From assembly GCA_037074705.1 (NCBI GenBank), contig CM073596.1, positions 25,766,001 to 25,830,000 on the forward strand: 64,000 bases of DNA, given 5' to 3'. Position 1 is the first letter of the stretch; each line of letters starts with the position of its first letter. Under the pieces are notes generated by a model. It searched no databases, was not told the DNA's origin, and worked only from the letters and a program-made list of their open reading frames with translations. This document shows, in pieces, positions 24,825-38,685 of this stretch. This stretch comes from Zhengitettix transpicula (Eukaryota > Arthropoda > Insecta > Orthoptera > Tetrigidae). Both the position numbers and the translations under genes were made by a program.

Positions 24825-27521
24825 TTTATAAAGTTAATCCGAGCGCAAAATGCCCGTTGAAATTAATGGTGAGGTCTTAATAAGTCCTTCACTGAGAAGG
24901 GGTTGCATGAATCTAAAGTTAAACGTAAACAACATCTCAAATATTCACCTAAATAATTGAATCAATATTTTCACCAGTTATCATTGTACATTAAATTTCA
25001 ATTTTGAAATTGAAGTGGTTCACTCTTTCAATTTTCTTCATGTCTTTGTCATAGTTCCAAACAATAAGGTAATTGCCAATTAATATAAAAAATCCACATA
25101 TTCTGGAAGAGTCCGTAAATACTCGTGTAACCACCTTTTTCCCTTGAAAAAAATAATGGTGTAAAATCTGGTAAATAAGGCAATCAAATTATCTCATCAG
25201 TGGATGCGTAAAGTTAATCTTGACCAAATTATTAATTTCCTTCTTCTAAATTCATATCCATTACAGTTAATTTACTGTCATATCAAAATTATAATGATTA
25301 AAATTAAGTACCTAATTAATAATTCTCTGATTTTAAAGGCGAATAATAAAAAAAATATTTTTTGAATAACATTCAATATAAACTCATTGAATTGTTTGAT
25401 AATTACGGTACTCGTGTTATTTTTAAATATTTTAACTCCAAACGACAAAAGTATTTAAGATTTAATTAAAATTTTACAGAATGTTTACAGAAATAATAGT
25501 CCCTATTGTAATTCTTGTTATGTAGGTCAAACAAAACGTTCTTCGATAATCTGATTTATCTTAAGTTGATCGTTAAAAATTATTTAGTCGTGTCCAAACA
25601 CATTTTAATAAACAAAAATTTGATTGGAAAAATACAAATATTTTATATAAAAATATATAAATATTTTTCAAGATTTAGAAAATTTGTATACAAGATCATG
25701 TTAATATCGTGATAATATGTATTCGCGGATTTCGGACTGTGGAGATTTATGTTTTGGGAAGTGTTACGATTGAAATTGGAGGATTGACGTCCCCTGTGAA
25801 AATTTCAAGATAAAAGATGCCTTATCCATTAATTATGAAAACGGGAACGAGATAAAGAGGAAAAATCTAAATGATCAAAGGATAAGATAAATTAAGCTAA
25901 AAAGTAAATACGGGCCCGCCTGATGAGTATATTAATGAATTAGGAAACTACTCTGTGCGTTAATTTATTCTCTGCAAAGGTCACAACATCAAAAGGTTAA
26001 ATTTATGGATGACGTCAGAATTCTTAACGTTGTTTTACGGGAAATGAAGCATGTCTGCTTCAGCTCTTTTTCCTAAAAGAGAACCTTCAAGACGGGAAAC
26101 AGAAAATAACTACATAATCACTAGGAAACCAAATATTATTTATTCTGATATTAAATCTTTAATAACCATAATAATGCTTTGTTCTTCTTTTGAATGTTCA
26201 ATTTATCTACCTTCTACTTGAAAAATAATCAATTATTATTAATCTTTTAGACAGCTTTCATTCTTCAGCCAAATAAGCTACTTGATATAGTGACTATTAT
26301 GACATGAACACGGTAAATGATTGAACAGGATGCAAAAAGAGTATTAAGACTGTTGACTGCGAAGCAACGGTATAATTTAGATTTTTTTCGGCATTATTTA
26401 GTTCACCAATTTTACAAGACAAGTACTGCGTGTTACGCTGAATATTCATGGCCGCCATTATCAGCCCATCTAGGCTAATATAAGCTAAGCTAAGGCCAGA
26501 CTACTTTGAAGACGAGGACTGACGACGATGACTAGCAGGAGGAGGACCTTCCCGCCCACGCAGGCGGGGTAACGTGCTAAAGCTAAAGCAGATTACATAC
26601 AATTTACATGACATTTTGGCGGCGTCGCGTGCGAAAGCGCCATAACACTTAAAGGAACCTTCCAGGTCGTCATAAAGTAAACAACTCAGGTTCCGATAGG
26701 AGAAGCCTTCCTCCGAAAAAGAACCGGCTAAGGAGGGAAACACTACGCCATCTCAAGGAGCCGAAGAATCTTCATACTATAACTGATTTAATCAATTTTT
26801 AGATAATAAATCAAATGCATATAAATCTACTTATTACGTTTCAGCGACTGCTCTAGTATTAATATCAAATAAATTTTCATTATTTGAATAAAAATACCTG
26901 AATAATACTAATTTGTTGTAAAAGTATGTGTTTGGAATCTTTCAATCTATTATTTTAACCAATTTTTAGTGTGGTCTTCTTTGCTTTCAATTTTATAATC
27001 TTCTACTGCCAAATCACTACTCGATCTTCTCTACACTTTCATCAGTTACCTAGATCTTCCTTAATGACGCTATTCCATTTACTTATTGCCGTCCCGTTAC
27101 TCATATATGACCCTTAGCGACTCCAGTTCAAAACTCCTTTCATTTGTCCATCGGAATTTCCCACCAGCTTGATTAATCCAGACACAATCCGCGTCTCAGA
27201 AAATATTAATACGGCCATTGTTTGAAGGTGACTTCCGTTTCTTGCCATTTTATTTTTCAACATAGTTCATTTTAAATGAATACGCTTAGTGCAGCTGTGT
27301 CAGTTATGAATTCTTCATTGGAACCAAGTCTTCATCCGGCAAGCAACTTCCTTAACGCTCATCATCAAAATTTAAGGTTCAAGCGCGTTTAAATTTAGTT
27401 GCTCATTGCTCACTTCTTTTCCGTTGAATACAATTGTGAAAGTTCCTTTATTTTCATATCCAAATCAGAGTTCAGGTTAAACCTTTATTTATAAGGAAAT
27501 ATTTAATAACAGCTCATATAA
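24819..27521. other. Gene-free stretch
   Basis: Largely AT-rich. 26490-26770 is GC- and CpG-rich (GCGGCGTCGCGTGCGAAAGC) and has an 80-codon minus-strand frame ending in a serine run. It is not recognised as a protein and could be an old repeat fragment. Confidence 0.45.
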
Positions 27522-27934
27522 AGTTTAAGGTTCCCACAAGCCGAGGCACCTCGGCCTGTTCTGAGAGGTGTATGTTCCGGGGTCACAGACCTTGGGCATA
27601 CGGTAAGAGTTGTCCTCTATTCCCATTGGAATAGTCGGCCAGCTGCCTCCTAAACTGGTCGAGGCACGGAGAAGGGAATGCTGCGTCCCCACAGCAAACT
27701 CCTCTCCCGCTATCGGAAGGGCGTGGGACAAGTACCCAATGCCCGACCTACATGATGCATTTCTTTAGGCGAATGCCGGGTAGGATCCTTAAACTACAGC
27801 CCGGGGGCCCTATTAAACCCTTGGCTACCTTCCTCTACCCTTCCGCATCCCCCCTTTCAAATCCCTTCCTATGCTATAAAAGGGGAGTTGCCCGACGTGG
27901 ATTACCCTCATGTAGCCTGTTTCCCTAAAAAAAA
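27522..27934 (+). mobile_element. Retroposon R, copy 4 (5'-truncated)
   Basis: Begins near AAGGTTCCCACAAGCCGAGG, so the first 130 bp or so including the 5' hairpin is missing. It then follows the family to GTAGCCTGTTTCCCTAAAAA. It keeps the GCCGAGGCACCTCGGC hairpin. About 25 bp around the GATGCAGG..CCCTGC segment are deleted. I see no target-site duplication. Confidence 0.9.
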
Positions 27935-30270
27935 TCTTTAGGTAATATTTTTAATTACAATCCTACTAGCGCCAACTCTGAGTCCGGCGTAGAACTTTCC
28001 GAACGACCATTGTAATTTTTAATTCCTTAAAAAATCTTTCCAGAGCTTCACGTTTCTTTTCACAATTTATGATTGCCGGAATCTATAATCCTAGGAACAT
28101 ATCCTAAATCTCTACTGCTTTTTTTTATGTATTGTATTTACAACTAAAATCTCTCAGAGGTCGATGATAGACTGGATGAATTATTATTATTATACGTTCT
28201 TACTTCCTCACGATTGTCACGCTGGTCTCGTGGAATTCCAATACCACAATGTGTCATGCAAGAAGGTTGTCTAGAGAGGACAAGGTTCGCCACGGTAATA
28301 ATTTTTAAAGAAAAATAGTCATTTTATTTACAAATAGATCTTATCTTAGACGAGAAATGTTAACACTTTTCTTAAAATTCTAGTTGTGTTAAATGCTATG
28401 GAACTACTTACATTTACTGGAAGTCTTTCTTCACATCCTATATATAAAATAATTATATATTCATTAGTCCCTTATGGAGGTATCCCCTAAAAACTTACAA
28501 GTACGTTATTTTTTTTAACCGTAATGTCGTATTGATATTTTTTGTTTGAGCTGTATTTGTAAGTTATGTTACCTTAAATCGTTCGAAATTGCTAGTTTCT
28601 GGGCAAAGCTTGTCTCACAGGAACGGTCTGACATTGTGACCTCTGCTGACCGCTTGACTGTGAAAGGGCAAAGTGCAGAGCTAAAACCTAAGGAATCGCA
28701 ACGAATTCTCCATCCAGCAAAAATTAGCCTGATACTTTTTGATTTAATCTCAGAATTACGCTGTTTGAATTTATTATAATTTCCTGTTCATAGTCATTTT
28801 AATATCTCTCCCTAGGATTTGTATATAGGTTTTTAAAAGCAATTCTGATAATAACATCGTTTCGTTTTATATATGGACTACAACTTTTCTCGATTATATG
28901 GACAAATTTAGGAAATTATCAGTTAAATGACTGTTTTTAGCAATCATATTACTTGTTGAATTTTGTGCCGACGTCTTGACATCAAAACTACATAATTATT
29001 GAGTACGTAATTTTCTTTGACTTTCTTCCTTTACTACTGTTAGTTCCCCCTGGGCCTTGTCTAATTAATTTCTTACGTGATAGTCACCAAGTATAATAAC
29101 AGAATATTGTAGGTGATGCTGTGTTGAAGCCATGAAAAGTAACTCCGGTTTATCAGAATAATTTTTTTTTGATTATTAATTTTGAAACATTACCTAATTG
29201 TGATTCTACGCGTTTTGTTACTTCTCTCATAAAAATTCTTTTCGTAATAGTATTGAAGAGCTGCGCTGTTAATAAATTCTTTTCGACCTTCTATCAAGAA
29301 TAAAGCATTATTTCAGGTTCTAATGCTGACTTTGTTTCTTATTTTCAAAACATATTACTTCTTTACCCAAGATACATATTATTTATCTGCCTTGTGATGT
29401 TTCAGCCACAATTGTCTCGTATTCCGCATATCGATAGACTAAGTAAGTATGATAAAGCTGTGCCTCTAATGAGAATTTATTTCATATTATAATTGAACAA
29501 TTACTGTTGCAAATCATTTATTTTACAGATTTCATGGGAATTATAAGGTTCGGATAAAAGGAGGGAGTTGACAGATGGTTCTTCATATTTATTTAACTTC
29601 TAATCCCTTCGTTTAAGCACAGCTGAACTTTTGCTATTTTCAATATGCGGTTATTCAAGTCAAACAGATCCTCTGAAAGGAAACCCTCCGTTTGGTAACT
29701 ACACCAAGGAACGGTCCAGGTCACAGTCGCAGCGAACTTTAAAGAAAATGAAGGTAAGGGTGTGGAAAGAAAAACAGCGCAGCTGAATAAGTTTGTGAAA
29801 AAGCCAATCAATCGGAATTAAAAAAACTAATGTTTCAATTATTTACTGTACGAATAATTGATCAAAATGGATCAGAGATAAATGGAATGAGAAAGTAAAC
29901 GTAAAATTAAAACATCAACTTAAAGCAGCAGTTCAATTTTCGTTCATTCTGAATCAGCTAAAATTAGTACATTTAAAGGTTATTTGACCGCTTAAAACAT
30001 GGATTTATTAAAATATTACTATTTCTACTATAAATTAAAAAGTTTAGCTCTGGTTTTAGTGCAAACTTAAGAATTTCCAGCATTAATATATATTATTTTA
30101 ATGGAAAATTATTATAATAATCGGATTAAAAAATGTCTTAAGTTTTTTTTAGGAAAAAAGTAATTTATCTTAAATTTTCCTTGATTTTAGATTTTTTAAA
30201 TATTTTATTTAATTAAATATACCAAAAAAATAAAATTACGATTATAATATTTTATAAATTAATTTATCTC
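27935..30270. other. Gene-free stretch
   Basis: AT-rich throughout, with a short (ATT)n run near 28180-28195. Small frames at 28546-28779 and on the minus strand at 29593-29811 have no recognisable domain. Confidence 0.5.
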
Positions 30271-30273
30271 TTT

Positions 30274-30600
30274 TCAAAAATTTATCATAAAATCCAGAAA
30301 TTTTTTCTTAATGTACTCTACTAGAATTTTATTCTGTTTTCCGTGGAGAAGAAGGAAAGGTTTATTTTTGAACATTAAATATACCCTAACATAAATTTCG
30401 TTTGTAAAATTTCCTAAATTAATTTCACTCGTTTCGCAAATTTTAAATTTAATATCAATATTTTCCCAAATATGCTCCAGCGGAATTTTATTCTTCTGTT
30501 CTTGGAAATGAAGGTATGGTTTATACCAATCAACTTTCCCCGCATCGAATTTCATGAACTTCACATCGAGCGAATATATGCGTTGGTCTTGCTTAATCTA
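30274..30600 (-). pseudogene. Possible coding remnant with an internal duplication
   Basis: The minus-strand frame stays open from a stop codon at about 30600 to 30274 and contains a 96-residue methionine-initiated protein. The stop at its upstream end overlaps CAAATTTTAG, which could be a splice acceptor. The peptide is internally repetitive: KVDWYKPYLHFQEQKNKIP is echoed 53 residues later by MFKNKPFLLLHGKQNKILVE, and the two flanking DNA segments also align (159-bp offset). Keeping frame and chemistry across a diverged duplication hints at past coding selection. No family is recognised, there is no usable downstream splice site evidence, and AT-rich DNA can mimic this. A simple tandem repeat is the main alternative. 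Confidence 0.22.
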
Positions 30601-33600
30601 AAATTTGATATTTACGTATATAAAATATATTTTACTTAAACGTTTTTTGAGATGTAACAAGATATATTTAACGACCAATTAACAACCATTTTACTATTCA
30701 AAAGTAATTGTATTGATTAAATTTTATTTTTGAATAATTTGAAATATTAAAGTACATTAATTAAAAACCACTATTTAACGAAAGAGAGGTTGAACTAGAA
30801 TTTTATTCGTTACAACATTTGATCGAGTAAAATGTTTTCTGATGTAAACGGTCTGTTCTGTCCTCTCTTGCCTTGCTCCCCCCCCCCCCCCCCATAAAGG
30901 TTGTGCGAGAGAGAGGGAAAAACATGTTGATGTGAACGAAATCACCATCTCTTTTAAAGGACGAGACTGGTTCATATCAAGAAATTGGAAGTGGAGTAAT
31001 CCTTTCAGAATCGCATATCCATTGAATCCAACGGCCGGCCAAACGTTCGTTCCTTCCCGGTTAAGGGAAACGCGGATGTGTGAGGGGGGGGGGGGAACGG
31101 GGGGAATGAAAACAGTTCGGCATCAATCTGGAAATGTAGTGTTAGACGTTGAGTTCGTACGTGCTACTAAGGAACATTGGAGTACTCTCTATTTCAATAA
31201 AAACTACATCAAAGATTTCTATTTCCTTTTTATTTACAAATACAAATTTTTATTAGACAAGTCTGAAATACGTCACATCAACTTTCCTTCAGCTTTCAAC
31301 AAAATCAGCTAAATAGTTGGCATACATAAAAATCAAATATAGATCTGTTTATAAAAGTGTGTTTCTTGTTTCATTTTTATGTCTTAAAAACAAACACTTC
31401 AGTTATTTCCTTCTTTGGATACATTATTTGATAAGATGTCACCCTTTCTTCTTTCTTGTAAAGGCGATTGAAGTCATTGGAAGTCTGGCTGCCGTTCGTT
31501 TTAATTATTAAATAGCATTTAATCCAGCCAAGTGATGGAATGAAGATCGTCTCCCTCCATAAAACAAGGCGACACACTTCTCCGCGGAGCAATAAATTTA
31601 TAATTTGATCCAATTAACGTCTTCTAACCCTATTGTAGACTAACTCTGCGAGTTTTAGATTTTACTAAATGGTGGAATTGTTAGTTAAAATACACAGTTA
31701 ATAATTATAATTATAAACAAATATGCATAGAGAGTGATTTAAAAGGTCTTAAAGAGGGAATTAGACACAAGAACAGTTTATATGGAAATAGCTCAATTAA
31801 ATTTAAGAAAACATTTAGAAACTGTAGTACAATCATATTTTGAATTTTCTTTACATTTTTCAGGCACTAGTGGAAGTTAAGTTCAATATCCACTACGTTA
31901 ATTGATTCCGGAGAAGACCTATGGTCAATTAACGGAAACTTGTGTTCAAGAGTTGTGGAAGCTACTGTAAGGAGCCAGTTAAACTGTTATTTAAAATTTA
32001 TTTATTATTTAAAAAATACGTACTTGGTAATATCAAGTGTTTTGTTCGACTCCGAGACCCAGTTTCAGCCCCCGTGTAAGATTTCTCCATTTATCCCCTT
32101 GGAAAAGAGCCACCCTACTATAGCTTTAACAGACAACACCACAGGGAACAGTTCACCACGATGTTCGAACACCCCCCCACCCCATATACTTTTTTACGAC
32201 TCCTTCCCGCCTTGGGTGTACTGCTAGCACGTCCTCTCCTTAAACGCCTATTTCAAAATACTCCGCTTACCTTCCAACACACTTTCTCCAACACCACCCT
32301 CTAGGAATCTCCCTCACAACTACTTCCACAAACAAAACATCCCCGAGGAACGCTGCGTCTCTTCGTTCGCTGTTGATGTATTGAAGTCTCGGAAGCAATT
32401 CCCGGGACGGTTCTTTTCTCGTCTTTTTCTTTTACCCCTTCCTCGAAGCATCGCATAAGGCTCTCGGCTTTTATCCTGGCTGTCTCCAGATAACGCCATT
32501 TTACTGGGAAATCAGGAGAAGCGGACAAACACGAACATTGAAAATGAGAATTATACCCGGGTCTTTTGTCTCTTCGAACTTGAGTATGACTGTAAAAAAA
32601 ATAATGTATTTAAGGTCGAATTTAATCTGACATTTATCAATTAATAAATAAATATAAATACAGCCAATTTATCAGAAAAAATGTGTTACAGCTAATCAAG
32701 AAACTCAATACAATATAACATCTTCAGGAAATATACATTATGCGGTTAGAACCGTCATAAGATGCCGTCCAAGACACCAAATTTACATTAGATCCACCAA
32801 TACATTAAAAACTGTATATTACCTGAGAAACTCCCAGAATTGTATACGATACCACGTATTGTATGGATTTTTTTATTTGGTTTGTTATTACACTTTTTTT
32901 CTGACAAATTTGATGTGTTTCTATTTATTCATTAAAGTTTATCACGGACCAAACGCAGAGCTGAGGTATTTAAGGTATTTGTCCTGTCTATACTGAGTAA
33001 TTAATTACATATTTTCAAGTACACCATTATAGTATCGATAGGATAGTTTATTTTTTTAATTTATTCATAACTTCAAGGTCAGGAAAAGCTTTAACTTCCT
33101 AGAGAAGTACCAGAAATAAATTTTATTTGTTACAAATATTTAAACTGATTTTTTAAATTAAAATTTTATTTGTAGTTTATATATAATTATAATATTTATG
33201 GTGCCGTGTCCACTATCCATGTTTATCCAAGATAAAAAATTATTAATCACGACGATGATGCTAATAATTAATCTGGCATTGCAATTTTAATCCCGTCTTA
33301 GCGTCCCAGATTGTCTTTCGTCAAACTAACAAGACAAAGTTTTCGTTACTCCGCCACTCCTCTCAAACCCAATTCCTCCGTCTCTTTTGACGTCTGCTAC
33401 CCTCCGCAGTAACCGAATTTTACATGAACCTGTCTTTGCTTTATATTCGGAACGGAACTGGGATTTTTTTTCCGCCCCAGTCTATAAAATAAATTCTCTT
33501 CCTCAAGGAGGAGGAGTGTGTGACGATGACGTCGGGATGAGGAGAAAAGAGAGACGATGTGAGGGTTAGAAAAGACGACCCGGAAGGGGAGATGCTGTGA

Positions 33601-34536
33601 TTGCGAAAGTACGACGGTGGTCGTGAATGGTGGTTTCTGAGAGAAGGTTGGGAGAGAAGCAAAGAGAGAGAGGGGGGAGGGGAATTTATACAACGGCTCC
33701 GCAGAGAGCCATGACTCTGAAATTCACTCATTCTACAAGTTAGTAGGGATTAGGCGACTCCGATAGCCTGGCCCGTAAAAAGTTGGGAGGGGATGACGAA
33801 GGAAGGGAAATGGAAGTGACTGAAAAAAGGAGCACATCTAAGGTCGTGCTGGGAAATTTTAGGCATCTCAAAATATACCTGAAATATATTTGACGTATAG
33901 TGATAGTTTTATGTAATTAAAGACGGGTGGGAAACTCAATTTAATTTGCACGGCTCTAGTAATGATTTATTGAACAGGACATTTAACCTGAACATTTAAT
34001 TAAATAATATCATAAGTAATAAAATAAATAAATAAATGCTAATACTTGTAAAAACGATATTATATACATTTAATTTAATATAATGTCATGAATATATCTA
34101 AGCGTTATTTAATTATTAACTCTATTTCTTAAAGGGAATTGTTAATGTGTAATGAGATTCAGAGTGTTTTAAGGAAATTTATACATACTTATATACATAT
34201 ATATATATATAACGATTTATCTGCATCTCTGCGTCTGATAGGCTGATAACGACTGGCTATTTACCGAATGGCGTGTAAAAAAAGTTTTGCTCTGCTGGAC
34301 GTCATGACTGGCTATCGGAATATTCCGGTAGAAAATAGAAGGCTTCTCCCACTAATTCTCGGACTTCGAGATGCTATTTTTTTAACTTCAGTAACGTAAA
34401 TAATATTTTGTATGGTTCCTACCTTCTTAGGAGCTTTAATTCAATCGAATTTAGACTAATATGTACCACCATCAACTTGCTAATCAATTTATAAACTTCA
34501 ATTGTATTCGTATTTCAAAATTAATTTAATTTCCAA
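30601..34536. other. Gene-free stretch with GC-rich patches
   Basis: GC-richer patches lie at 30780-31160 (with a C-run at 30878-30893 and a G-run at 31084-31095), 32040-32570 and 33290-33860. Overlapping frames of 60-126 codons in these patches lack recognisable domains. The remainder is AT-rich. Confidence 0.45.
30878..30893. repeat. Poly-C tract
   Basis: A run of 16 C residues, with a run of 12 G residues about 190 bp downstream (31084-31095). Confidence 0.95.
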
Positions 34537-34559
34537 TATATATATATATATATATATAT
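34537..34559. repeat. (AT)n target run
   Basis: An AT run of about 23 bp directly abutting the LTR at 34560. ATATATAT resumes at 35690 on the far side, as expected for insertion into the run. Confidence 0.9.
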
Positions 34560-35689
34560 TGTAATAATAAATTAGAGGTCGTTAATTAAATAAAATTTGC
34601 CCCACGTTGTGGAAGCCAAAATGTAATATACACAATTAATACCTTAATTAAATGAAATTTGAAGAATTAGCCTCTTGTTGAAGCTATTAATGTAATAATT
34701 AAATGGAAGGCGTATTTAAATAAAAGAAATAATTAAATTTACAAACAATATTTATTTACTTTGTGGCAGTAATTTAAAAACTATTACAAATTTAAAATAT
34801 TAAATCTCAGGGTCTTCACTGGGTTTGATAATGGACACATCAATTATATTTAAAACCTTATTAACAACAAATCACATTTACCTAAACAATACGTCGACTA
34901 AAAGAAAATAAATTAATTTGACAATTAAAATAGAACGAAATTAAAAGTAAAGAGATTAACTCTGATTAACAATTTAAGATGAGAACGAAATCTGACTTCT
35001 ATCTTTTAATTACGTTTACGTAAATCATTATTTTGTATTTTGTTAGTCACATCTGTCCAGTTGGTTCCAGCATTTCCTTTTTAGTTTCGAAAATACACTA
35101 TTGCGAGATTTTACACTGATTCTAAGATTCACAGATTTTACACTGATTCTAGTCAAAATTGGTAGGATGTCAGGAACTCGGATGATCCTCTTTTTTTGTC
35201 AGCTAACTGTTGACTCCTTGCCTTAGGTGAATTCTGCTTGCCTTAGGTGAATTCTGTGGTTTGTAGATTTGCTAGTCTTTACTGCTTTGGACTTAAACTG
35301 CAATTTTATTATTTCTGGCTGGCTATGGACGTAAAACTGCTTTTACTTAGCAAGTTTCGATGTAATGCTTTCGTGAATGTTTTACTTTGTCTTCAACTCA
35401 CATCTTTGTTTAATAGTAATACATTAAACGACGGCTAGTCTCTGCTATAGTATCACTTGTTTCGTGCTCCGAAATGTCCCGGCACCAACCAACTCTGTTA
35501 AATTCCAATCACCAACTGCACTATCATCGTCTCGATTTTTAGCGCGCATACGCCATTTTTGACCTTCCGACAAAGGAACAGAGCTGGGCTATATTGTTGC
35601 TATGGAAACTCCTGCCGCAATAATAGATTTCTGAAACAATTTAAATTTTTATGTTCAAACAATTAATGTCCTAATTAATTGGCATTACA
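34560..35689 (-). mobile_element. Solo LTR, family I, copy C, with two LTR-end/primer-site modules
   Basis: 1130 bp from TGTAAT to ATTACA within an AT run. Reading minus, the body (34691-35689, 999 bp) starts TGTAATGCC and ends ATTACA. It is followed by a degenerate module (34622-34690) and then by a clear one (34560-34621) that reads TTTTGGCTTCCACAACGTGG after ATTACA. TGG next to an LTR end is the usual start of a primer-binding site, so each module looks like the LTR/primer-site junction plus a short leader ending in another ATTACA. Body blocks are shared with copies A and B. No genes are attached. Confidence 0.85.
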
Positions 35690-38049
35690 ATATATATGGT
35701 ATTTCTGTCTCTCGAAATCTTGACAAGTATTCCAGAGTGTAATGTTAACTATATATCTCTGTTTCTCCCTCACTCTATATATTTCAACCTTTCAATACCA
35801 AGTTCTTGACGCCAAAAAGTCTTTAATTCATTTTAATTTTTAATCGTATTTTGCTTTTAAACACGTTCACCGCTTCCAACTGTCGCACATGAAAGCGCCT
35901 CTAATTTCGAAGGTCTTCAGCTCTGCCTATTTAATCTATACATCCTTTTGTTAAATCCCTTCATCTGTCACTATATCTTTCTTTGTATCATCCGTCTGCC
36001 AAACAGTTCCTCTCTACTATCCTTGTACACACGATCTCACACACGTTACATAGATCCAAATCTCTTTGTGTCACTCTTTACGAGTGCCTATGTATATACG
36101 TACGTTTGAATGTATATATGGTAAACACATTTCGATGGGTCCCCGCAAATGGGATTAATAAGTGTACAACCCGTCCCTATAACATGGTGCTCGCTACATA
36201 ACGAGCTTAAAAGCTTATCTGCTACACCAGCCTGATTAAATAAATTAGATTATTCTCCACTCTCTCACCCTCCACTCATGTCAGTTTCGGTCCTGTCACA
36301 TGGTCGTAAATTACGAGGTTTCATCATGTCTAATTTTCCCCATTTTTTAAATAATTTTATTACAATTTATATGAATTTTTCTCAGTTTTCCCCAGATTAT
36401 ACATTGAATAGGTTTCTAGTTTTTTCAATATTAGCAATTATTTCCGCTTAATTAGTGTATTTCTACAAATATATAAATAAATTTTCCATAATGAAATCTA
36501 TAATTCATGTTAACATTATATAACCGTCATCCAGGAGCTGCTCTAAGCCTAATATCCTGTCTGATGACAACTGTTTCCTTCTCAGTGTACTCGGAAAGAA
36601 AACAGTCACGCGTTGAACGACGAAACCAAATCGATTCTCATAAAACAAATCAAACTGAACCAATCAGCCACGAAATTTTGGTGATGAATTTTTCAGCGTT
36701 GCAAGAAGATGCATTTTCTCATAGAATCTCTGGGACTGGAACAAAGCAAACACCGTCAGGACGTTCATAAACTCCATCGTCCTGCAGCATATGTTTTGGC
36801 AATTAAGTGTTGAAAATGATTTCCTTTTCGCCCTGAAATTAAGTCAGTGAAATGGCCAACGAATATTTATAATAAGGCTCCGGATTCTCAGTAATGAAAG
36901 TATTCATTTAGAAAAATGGTGCCGAAATAAATTAATGTTTCAATTTTGTATCCAAAAATATAATACAAAGTAAATTACAAAAAACTATGTACCTGAAAGT
37001 CTGTGGATTATTACTTCAAAGCCCTAAATATAGGAGATACTGATTTATTAAGAAAAGTAGAGGCAGATTTTTTAAGTGGTCATCATAAATCCGATAATTG
37101 ACACCGATGTTTCTCCCACCTATTCAGAAAAGTAATTTTAATGGTTTTTTTTTCAATTAAATTGTTTCATATAACTCACTAACACCCTTGATTAACTCTT
37201 TAATTTAATAATCCAGCAAAACAATAAATTGTAATCTGTTTGACTGAGTTTGGTGCTGTTTGGGTCACAATGAATTAATAATTACTTTCTGTCTCTCTTC
37301 CCTCGTCTCTAATTAGTTCTGCTTAGCTGGACCGCCAAACTAATTGGAAGAGAGGGAATTTTTTTTCCCCTCCCTCAATCTGTGTGTGTCTGTTCTCGTA
37401 CATACACATTAATTATGAATCTCAAACGTTTCAATTCCGTTCCATTTTTATGTTAACCCTTTGCTCGTTTTTTTCTGTTGTGTTTAATTTACAAATCAGA
37501 TAATCCTCAAAGCAAATAAAAAAATATGCACACGCGCTCCCGTCAAACACAAGCGATAACTCACAAACGGAATATGAAGCTAACTGAAGCTTTAACGCGG
37601 CCATTAATAATTTATCAACTGCTACTAAACTTAAATATTAATACTCACATTTATTAAGTTACGCCATCGAATTTTTTTTAATGGGAAGTCAATTAAATTG
37701 GAAGGAAAAATTAGTAATAGTTGTTATTAATTACTTACATTACTTAATTTGTCTAAAATCAACCATTTGCGATTAAATATAGACTAAAACGCAACGAGAG
37801 CATTAAAATGTAGTTATAAATTTAATCGCAAAGGGAAGGTAGGGGTCTGTGAATGGAAATAATTCAGGTGAGAAGCCTATGGACACATTATTGTTCATTA
37901 TTGTAAGGAAATTCTACTGATAGAAGGGTCAGAGTCCTGATACGACCAAAAGTAAGTGCGCCTTTCAACAATCTATATCATGCTAAGGACTATGCAGATG
38001 TGTAATATATTTATTACTTTCTCATCTTTAAGTTAAGTTTTATGGCCTA
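35690..38049. other. Gene-free stretch
   Basis: 35860-36330 and 36510-36860 are slightly GC-richer, and the rest is AT-rich. Frames at 35983-36201 and 36507-36770 are not recognisable. A (GT)n-like patch lies near 37381-37393. Confidence 0.5.
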
Positions 38050-38537
38050 TTGCCCGACCTACCCGATGCAGGTTTTTCTAAGGTTTTCCCTGCATTCCTT
38101 TAGGCGAATGCCGGGTAGGATCCTTAAAATATAGCCCGGGGGCCCTAGTTAACCCTTGGCTACCTTCCTCTGCCCTTCCGCATCCCCCCTTTCAAATCCC
38201 TTCCTATGCTATTAAAGGGGAGTTGCCCTAAGTGGATTACCCTCATGTAGCCTATTGCCCTAAAAAAAAAATAAAAAAAAAAAATTCCTCTCCCGCAATC
38301 GGAAGGGCATGGGACAAGTACTCAATGCCCGACCTACCTGATGCAGGTTTTCCCTACATTACTTTTAGGCGAATGCAGGTAGGATCCTTAAAATATAGCC
38401 CGGGGGCCCTAGTTAACCCTTGGCTACCTTCCTCTACCCTTCCGCATCCCCTTTAAAAATCCCTTCCTACTCTATTAAAGGGGAGTTGCCTAACGTGGAT
38501 TACCCTCATGTAACCTGTTGCAGTAAAAAAAAATTTT
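38050..38537 (+). mobile_element. Retroposon R, copy 5: two head-to-tail 3' fragments
   Basis: The first fragment runs from TGCCCGACCTACCCGATGCA to TATTGCCCT and a long interrupted A-tail ending at about 38284. The second begins immediately with TTCCTCTCCCGCAATCGGAA and runs to another A-tail at about 38525-38537. The A-tail of the first joined to the interior of the second matches the arrangement in the other tandem copies. Confidence 0.92.
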
Positions 38538-38685
38538 TTTTCTTCTGTTCCAAAGTCTTATAACCCGCTAAAAATATTTCCTTAGAAAAAAAAGTTTTTT
38601 TTAATACCGGACAAATATTACCCACAGAATTCGATTTCATATGACATTAAACGTAACTAGAAGTGGCCATTTTAGCGTTATATAT
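38538..38685. other. AT-rich spacer
   Basis: Short AT-rich DNA between retroposon copy 5 and the following LTR. No feature seen. Confidence 0.5.

Noticed and set aside
34263..34340. Plus-strand translation SFALLDVMTGYRNIPVEN resembling the LD..GY..IPV motif of Gypsy reverse transcriptase
   Set aside because: The following residues do not continue the family pattern (no TAF motif), upstream residues do not match, and GACTGGCTAT is repeated nearby in another frame. A short chance match is more likely, though a profile search could reopen it.
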